Of a stretch of 64,000 nucleotides of DNA, positions 60,901 through 64,000 are shown one piece after another (within the stretch, counting starts at the first letter, position 1; every line of letters starts with the position of its first letter). Source of the stretch: Hericium rajendrae (Eukaryota; Basidiomycota; Agaricomycetes; Russulales; Hericiaceae); NCBI GenBank assembly GCA_033439255.1, contig CM065886.1:744001-808000 (forward strand), written 5' to 3'. The notes under the pieces are model-generated. The model was not told where the DNA came from, did not search any database, and worked only from the letters and a program-made list of their open reading frames with translations. The translations under genes were made by a program, and so were the position numbers.

Positions 60901-61390
60901 ATGTCGACCATCTGATCAGCTCTTCTCTTTGTGATGTCGATCAGGTTCAATCAATCAGGCCTTCCGTCGTCGGTCGGAAGCTGTGCCATGATCTATTACA
61001 AAGAGTTCAAAGCAGTTCAAAGCGGCTTTGCCTCTCAGCTCTTCTCCTTTGTGATCGCCTCCAAACAATGTGCTGCTGAAGCTATGGAGTCGGCCCCTTC
61101 AACCTGACCTACCCTGATCCTGACGTGCAATATGAAATGCCGGAAATCTCTGCAATATAAGTACTAGGTGAAGTCTGCTTTTCTTCAACGTGTCCCGTTC
61201 TATCATCTCCTGTCATCTCTTCTATCATGAAGGCAGTCCAATTCAAGACTATTCGCTATTCCGCGCATCCTTATCGCTTGATTAGGACAGGGCAGCAAGA
61301 CGTGTGTCTAAATTATTCTGTGTTACAGCTGCTGTGCTGATACATTCATCGCAGAGCGTCCTTATTCATCGCCAGTCTTTTCCCCGCATC
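57978..61390. other. Long stretch without a recognisable gene
   Basis: Frames such as 58659-58958, 59023-59265 and 59495-59767 are composition-driven and match no family I know. GTGTCCCGT words recur at 58297-58425. A short direct repeat (CAGCTCTTCTC ... TTTGTGAT) occurs at about 60918 and 61038. No RNA gene was found. Confidence 0.5.
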
Positions 61391-62164
61391 ATGCGACCTT
61401 CCGCTTCTGCATCTTCTGGTGCCGCTGTCATGCCCACGCCTTCAGTGCCCACTGCCCGTCCGCTTCCTGCAGTGGCCTTCGACTTGCAGCCCGCATCTAT
61501 TGTCGATGTCCAGTCCGATGTACCTTCTGCACCACCAGCACCTGCGCTTCTCCCAGCCAGTCCCACTCAATCATTCAGACTCGACCGGGCTGACAGCGTT
61601 GATGTGGCTTTAGCCCATACTCTACCAGCCTCTGAAGCAGACAGCCGCCGCCATCGGTCCCCCTCCTTTTCCTCAGCGCACGCTGCCAGTGACCCTTCCA
61701 CTCCTCCTGCTTCACAGTCCTCTATGTCACTCCCTTCGACATCAAGCGACAGCTCTTTCGACCTTACTGCGCCTGACCTCGGCGGATCTGTGTCTGAGCT
61801 GAGGCTTCGGGAGCGAAAGATTCGTGGCGTCGGGGAGGTCATGCGTTGGTATGCATCTAGGGGTTCGACTTCATTGCCATCTCCGCCACAGCAGTATACC
61901 GCCCTTGAATCTGGTGATCTTTTCATCCACCATCACGGCACCGGTCGCACGCAGACTTGGATGTGGTGCGCATCCGGGGCCTGGGAGAGCATGACGGGCA
62001 GTGCTCGCCATCCTCGGCTCCCACAGCACCGTCTTTGGATAAAGCCTAATGGCACACCTACTTGGATACTTCGTAAGATGGTCAGTGGATATCAGGGAAA
62101 GGGGAAACAAGGTACGCTGCCCCGCTTTGGAGCTGCATCTTCGACTAACTGTAGTACAGCCTGA
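61391..62164 (+). CDS. Unknown protein with a W-rich domain shared with the gene at 40847
   Basis: A single-exon frame of 257 aa from the ATG at 61391, the first that gives a plausible start. Residues 1-135 are rich in Ser, Pro and Ala and look disordered. Residues about 152-230 hold the domain also found at 40949-41191: RWYASRGSTSLPSPPQ, GDLFIH, QTWMWC, RHP, HRLWI and PTWILRKM. The conserved aromatic, Gly-Asp and Cys positions and the equal spacing show homology, not chance. No named domain comes to mind. The C-terminal 25 residues are basic and poorly ordered. Two copies in one 64-kb window suggest a multigene family in this genome. Confidence 0.65.
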   Translation: MRPSASASSGAAVMPTPSVPTARPLPAVAFDLQPASIVDVQSDVPSAPPAPALLPASPTQSFRLDRADSVDVALAHTLPASEADSRRHRSPSFSSAHAASDPSTPPASQSSMSLPSTSSDSSFDLTAPDLGGSVSELRLRERKIRGVGEVMRWYASRGSTSLPSPPQQYTALESGDLFIHHHGTGRTQTWMWCASGAWESMTGSARHPRLPQHRLWIKPNGTPTWILRKMVSGYQGKGKQGTLPRFGAASSTNCSTA

Positions 62165-62326
62165 ACCCAGTCTGCATCAGGACGTGGAACGTGACGAGCC
62201 CTCATGATTTCTCCTAGCCTGTCAGGTTGTAATGATTTGATCTTATCCTAGTCATGTATCCCTAGTAGAATTTGTATCGTGATATGCGCACATCATTTAT
62301 TCTCATGTCAGATGCTTGACGTCGGT

Positions 62327-63528
62327 CAGTGTTGTGCAGGCCCGGCTTGAAGCCCCCGGCCGAGCCGAGCCAGGCCGTTTGAGCCGGTTTGAGCCGGGCC
62401 GAAGCCGCCTTGGGCCGGGGAGGGACGGCCGGGCTTACAAGATCTGAGATACCCACCCCTCGATCCCGCCCCGTCTGCGCCTTGCTTGAAGCTTGAGCTT
62501 GGGGTACGGTTACTGCCGCTTCCTGTTGGGTATGTATCTGCCTCACGCATGTATTCTTTGCGCCGGATTGTGATCTAGATAATCGCCCGCAATGAGCAAA
62601 ACGTACAGCAAGTTGTTCAAACTCGCGCGCCGGACCACAACACAAACCCACTCGCGGTATGCTCGTTGTAGCATAACAGGTGCGTGCGACAGTTTGCAGC
62701 ACAAGCACGCCCATTCGGCCAGTACAGATTCCAGACTGTCGCGGCCGTGCTGGCCATGTTGAGCAGGCTCCCGCGAGCAGCGGAAGGAACTCTCCCGTAA
62801 GCATGCCCACGGCCCAGTTGCTGAGCACATAGATGTGCACCCACGCGGCGCGGTCGTACCCCGCGAGCGTGGCGCCCATCTCTGCGTCGACAGCGTCTGT
62901 GGATCGAGCGCGATCATGTCCGCATTGTTCACGAGCGCGTCGTGCGGACACGGCGGCACGCAGGGCCGCGATGCTGACTTTCGTGGAGATGTTGGCCGCG
63001 GCGCCGGGTGGGCGCGTGAGCATGGGCGCGCGAGCATGGGCGGGCGGGCATGGGCGGGCGGGCATGGCGGGCAGGTGCGTACTAGGTCGCGCTATGTGGC
63101 GAGAGGGCGTTGAGCTTGGCGCAGGCGTCTGAGAGCATGTTCTCCTGCCGGCCGGGACTGGAAAAGCACGCGTTCAGGATGGGATGTTTTGTGCATGACG
63201 GCGACGTACCGTACCGCATTCACCGGCTTTGACCCAGGCTTCTGCCATTCAGAAGCCGAGGCCTGTCCTGCTGCCGATGATGACTGCGACGTCGTCTTTC
63301 GCATCGAAAAGTTCCTCCGCCCACGAAGTGAACAGTGCGGGCAGGAATGGGATACAGATTACTAGTCACAATTAATTATTGAATATTGAGTACAAAGCCG
63401 CGGCCTGAGCCAAGCCGAGCCGTGGCCGAGCCTGAAGTGCAGGCGTCCTTAACTTTCCACGAGCCTGAGCCCCAGCAGGCCGAGCTGAAGCCAGGGCTTT
63501 CAGGTCAAGCCGGGCCTGCACATCACTA
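62327..63528. mobile_element. hAT-like non-autonomous DNA transposon, copy 2 (1202 bp), carrying a host gene remnant
   Basis: The ends are CAGTGTTGTGCAGGCCCGGC (left) and the inverted TAGTGATGTGCAGGCCCGGC (right), in reverse orientation to copy 1. Both GC-rich subterminal blocks match copy 1, including CGGGGCGGGATCGA near 62470 (minus strand) and CTCAATATTCAATA near 63390. The flanks show only about four shared bases (ACGT), so the target duplication is eroded and this copy may be older. The interior (about 62500-63375) differs from copy 1 and holds a decayed short-chain dehydrogenase. Confidence 0.72.
62500..63310 (-). pseudogene. Short-chain dehydrogenase/reductase remnant inside hAT-like element 2
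   Basis: Minus-strand pieces in SDR order: EELFDAKDDVAVIIGSRTGL (cofactor loop), MAEAWVKAGE, MLSDACAKLNALSP, ISTKVSIAALRAAVSA, ALVNNADMIALDPQTL (NNAG motif), EMGATLAGYDRAAWVHIYVL, GMLTGEFLPLLA, MASTAATVWNLYWPNG (active-site Ser region) and NEHTASGFV. The pieces lie in different frames, with at least four breaks and one stop directly after the cofactor loop. The Tyr-x3-Lys region is damaged. The remnant spans most of an SDR, including a probable former intron, so genomic DNA rather than mRNA seems to have been captured. Confidence 0.65.
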
Positions 63529-64000
63529 CGTGACATGTCAGAGCAGTCAGTGGTGTAAGAGGAGACGAACAGATACAAGACAAGTCATCGAGATTCAGAG
63601 TCGCCCGTCAGCCGACAAATATGTATTATGCTTATTTAGCTGCAAGTCAAACATCTTGAGGGGGTCTTGAGAGCTCTTGAAAAGAGAGACTGTCATGCCC
63701 AAATTGAAACCAGGATCGTACGTATTACAGTACTATCACTCAGTGGTCATCGCGCCGCGTTCCTTGAATGTAGTGCTCAGCGCTCAGCGCTCAGATCTCG
63801 GATACTCAACTCACGGTCCAAACAACCACCCTCTTCCATCATTGATACTGCATGCCAGCTTCTGACAGTCTAGTTTTCCAGACGTTCTCATGCAAAAATG
63901 GGAGACGACGAAAGGAATTCAAGAGTCCTAATTTCAAGTATTGCTGTAGAGCGTGTCGACCGATAGTTTCAGAGGCAGAAGAACATGAGCCTTGTCGTTT
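63529..64000. other. Window end, nothing recognised
   Basis: Two short overlapping plus frames (63667-63873) have no family features. Confidence 0.5.

Overview
The window reads as a wood-decay basidiomycete (Agaricomycetes; Polyporales-like is my inference). The evidence is many 48-70 nt GT-AG introns, basidiomycete-type gene families, a CBM1-GH5 endoglucanase beside a GH1 beta-glucosidase, and a TNP2-type CACTA transposase. No rRNA, tRNA or CRISPR array was found. Gene density is moderate and several loci are decaying or carry single-base lesions, so either many genes here are pseudogenes or the draft assembly has errors.

Layout. 1-6.4 kb: no recognisable gene. 6.4-18.4 kb: the best-preserved block. 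It holds a mitochondrial DEAD-box RNA helicase (MSS116-like, -), the SEH1 nucleoporin (-), a GH1 beta-glucosidase (+, one frame break), a secreted CBM1-GH5 endoglucanase (-, with a 6-nt microexon) and an NAD(P)-binding Rossmann protein (-). 18.7-22.2 kb: a 1.14-kb hAT-like element with a perfect 8-bp target duplication, a decaying unknown gene and a decaying MDR/enoyl-reductase gene. 22.9-25.9 kb: an alpha/beta hydrolase (-, with an 11-nt microexon at the nucleophile elbow) and a STAND-N/ULD-like protein (+). 27-29 kb: a truncated HSP78/ClpB pseudogene. 31.9-36.6 kb: a CACTA/EnSpm-type transposase gene. 37-38.8 kb: a WD40 protein with a C-terminal membrane segment. 40.8-42.1 kb: a gene with a W-rich domain that recurs at 61.4-62.2 kb. 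42.4-47.4 kb: an Ulp-family SUMO protease whose last intron holds a 2.78-kb TA-flanked insertion. 47.7-49.5 kb: a membrane-anchored coiled-coil protein. 51-52.4 kb: exosome subunit RRP4 with an in-frame stop and a mutated splice donor. 52.4-54.6 kb: two unknown genes. 55-56.7 kb: paired hairpin repeats and an LRR-like gene. 57.4-58 kb: a divergent histone H3 variant. 62.3-63.5 kb: a second hAT-like element whose interior holds a decayed short-chain dehydrogenase.

Functional links. The GH5 endoglucanase (secreted, cellulose-binding) and GH1 beta-glucosidase (no signal peptide, probably intracellular) are convergent neighbours and form an endo-to-glucose route for cellulose. The other genes are housekeeping (RNA helicase, nuclear pore, exosome, SUMO protease, histone) or unknown. 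The most unusual items are the two microexons, the H3 variant, the shared W-rich domain, the two hAT-like elements with exchanged interiors, and the large element confined to one intron of the SUMO protease.
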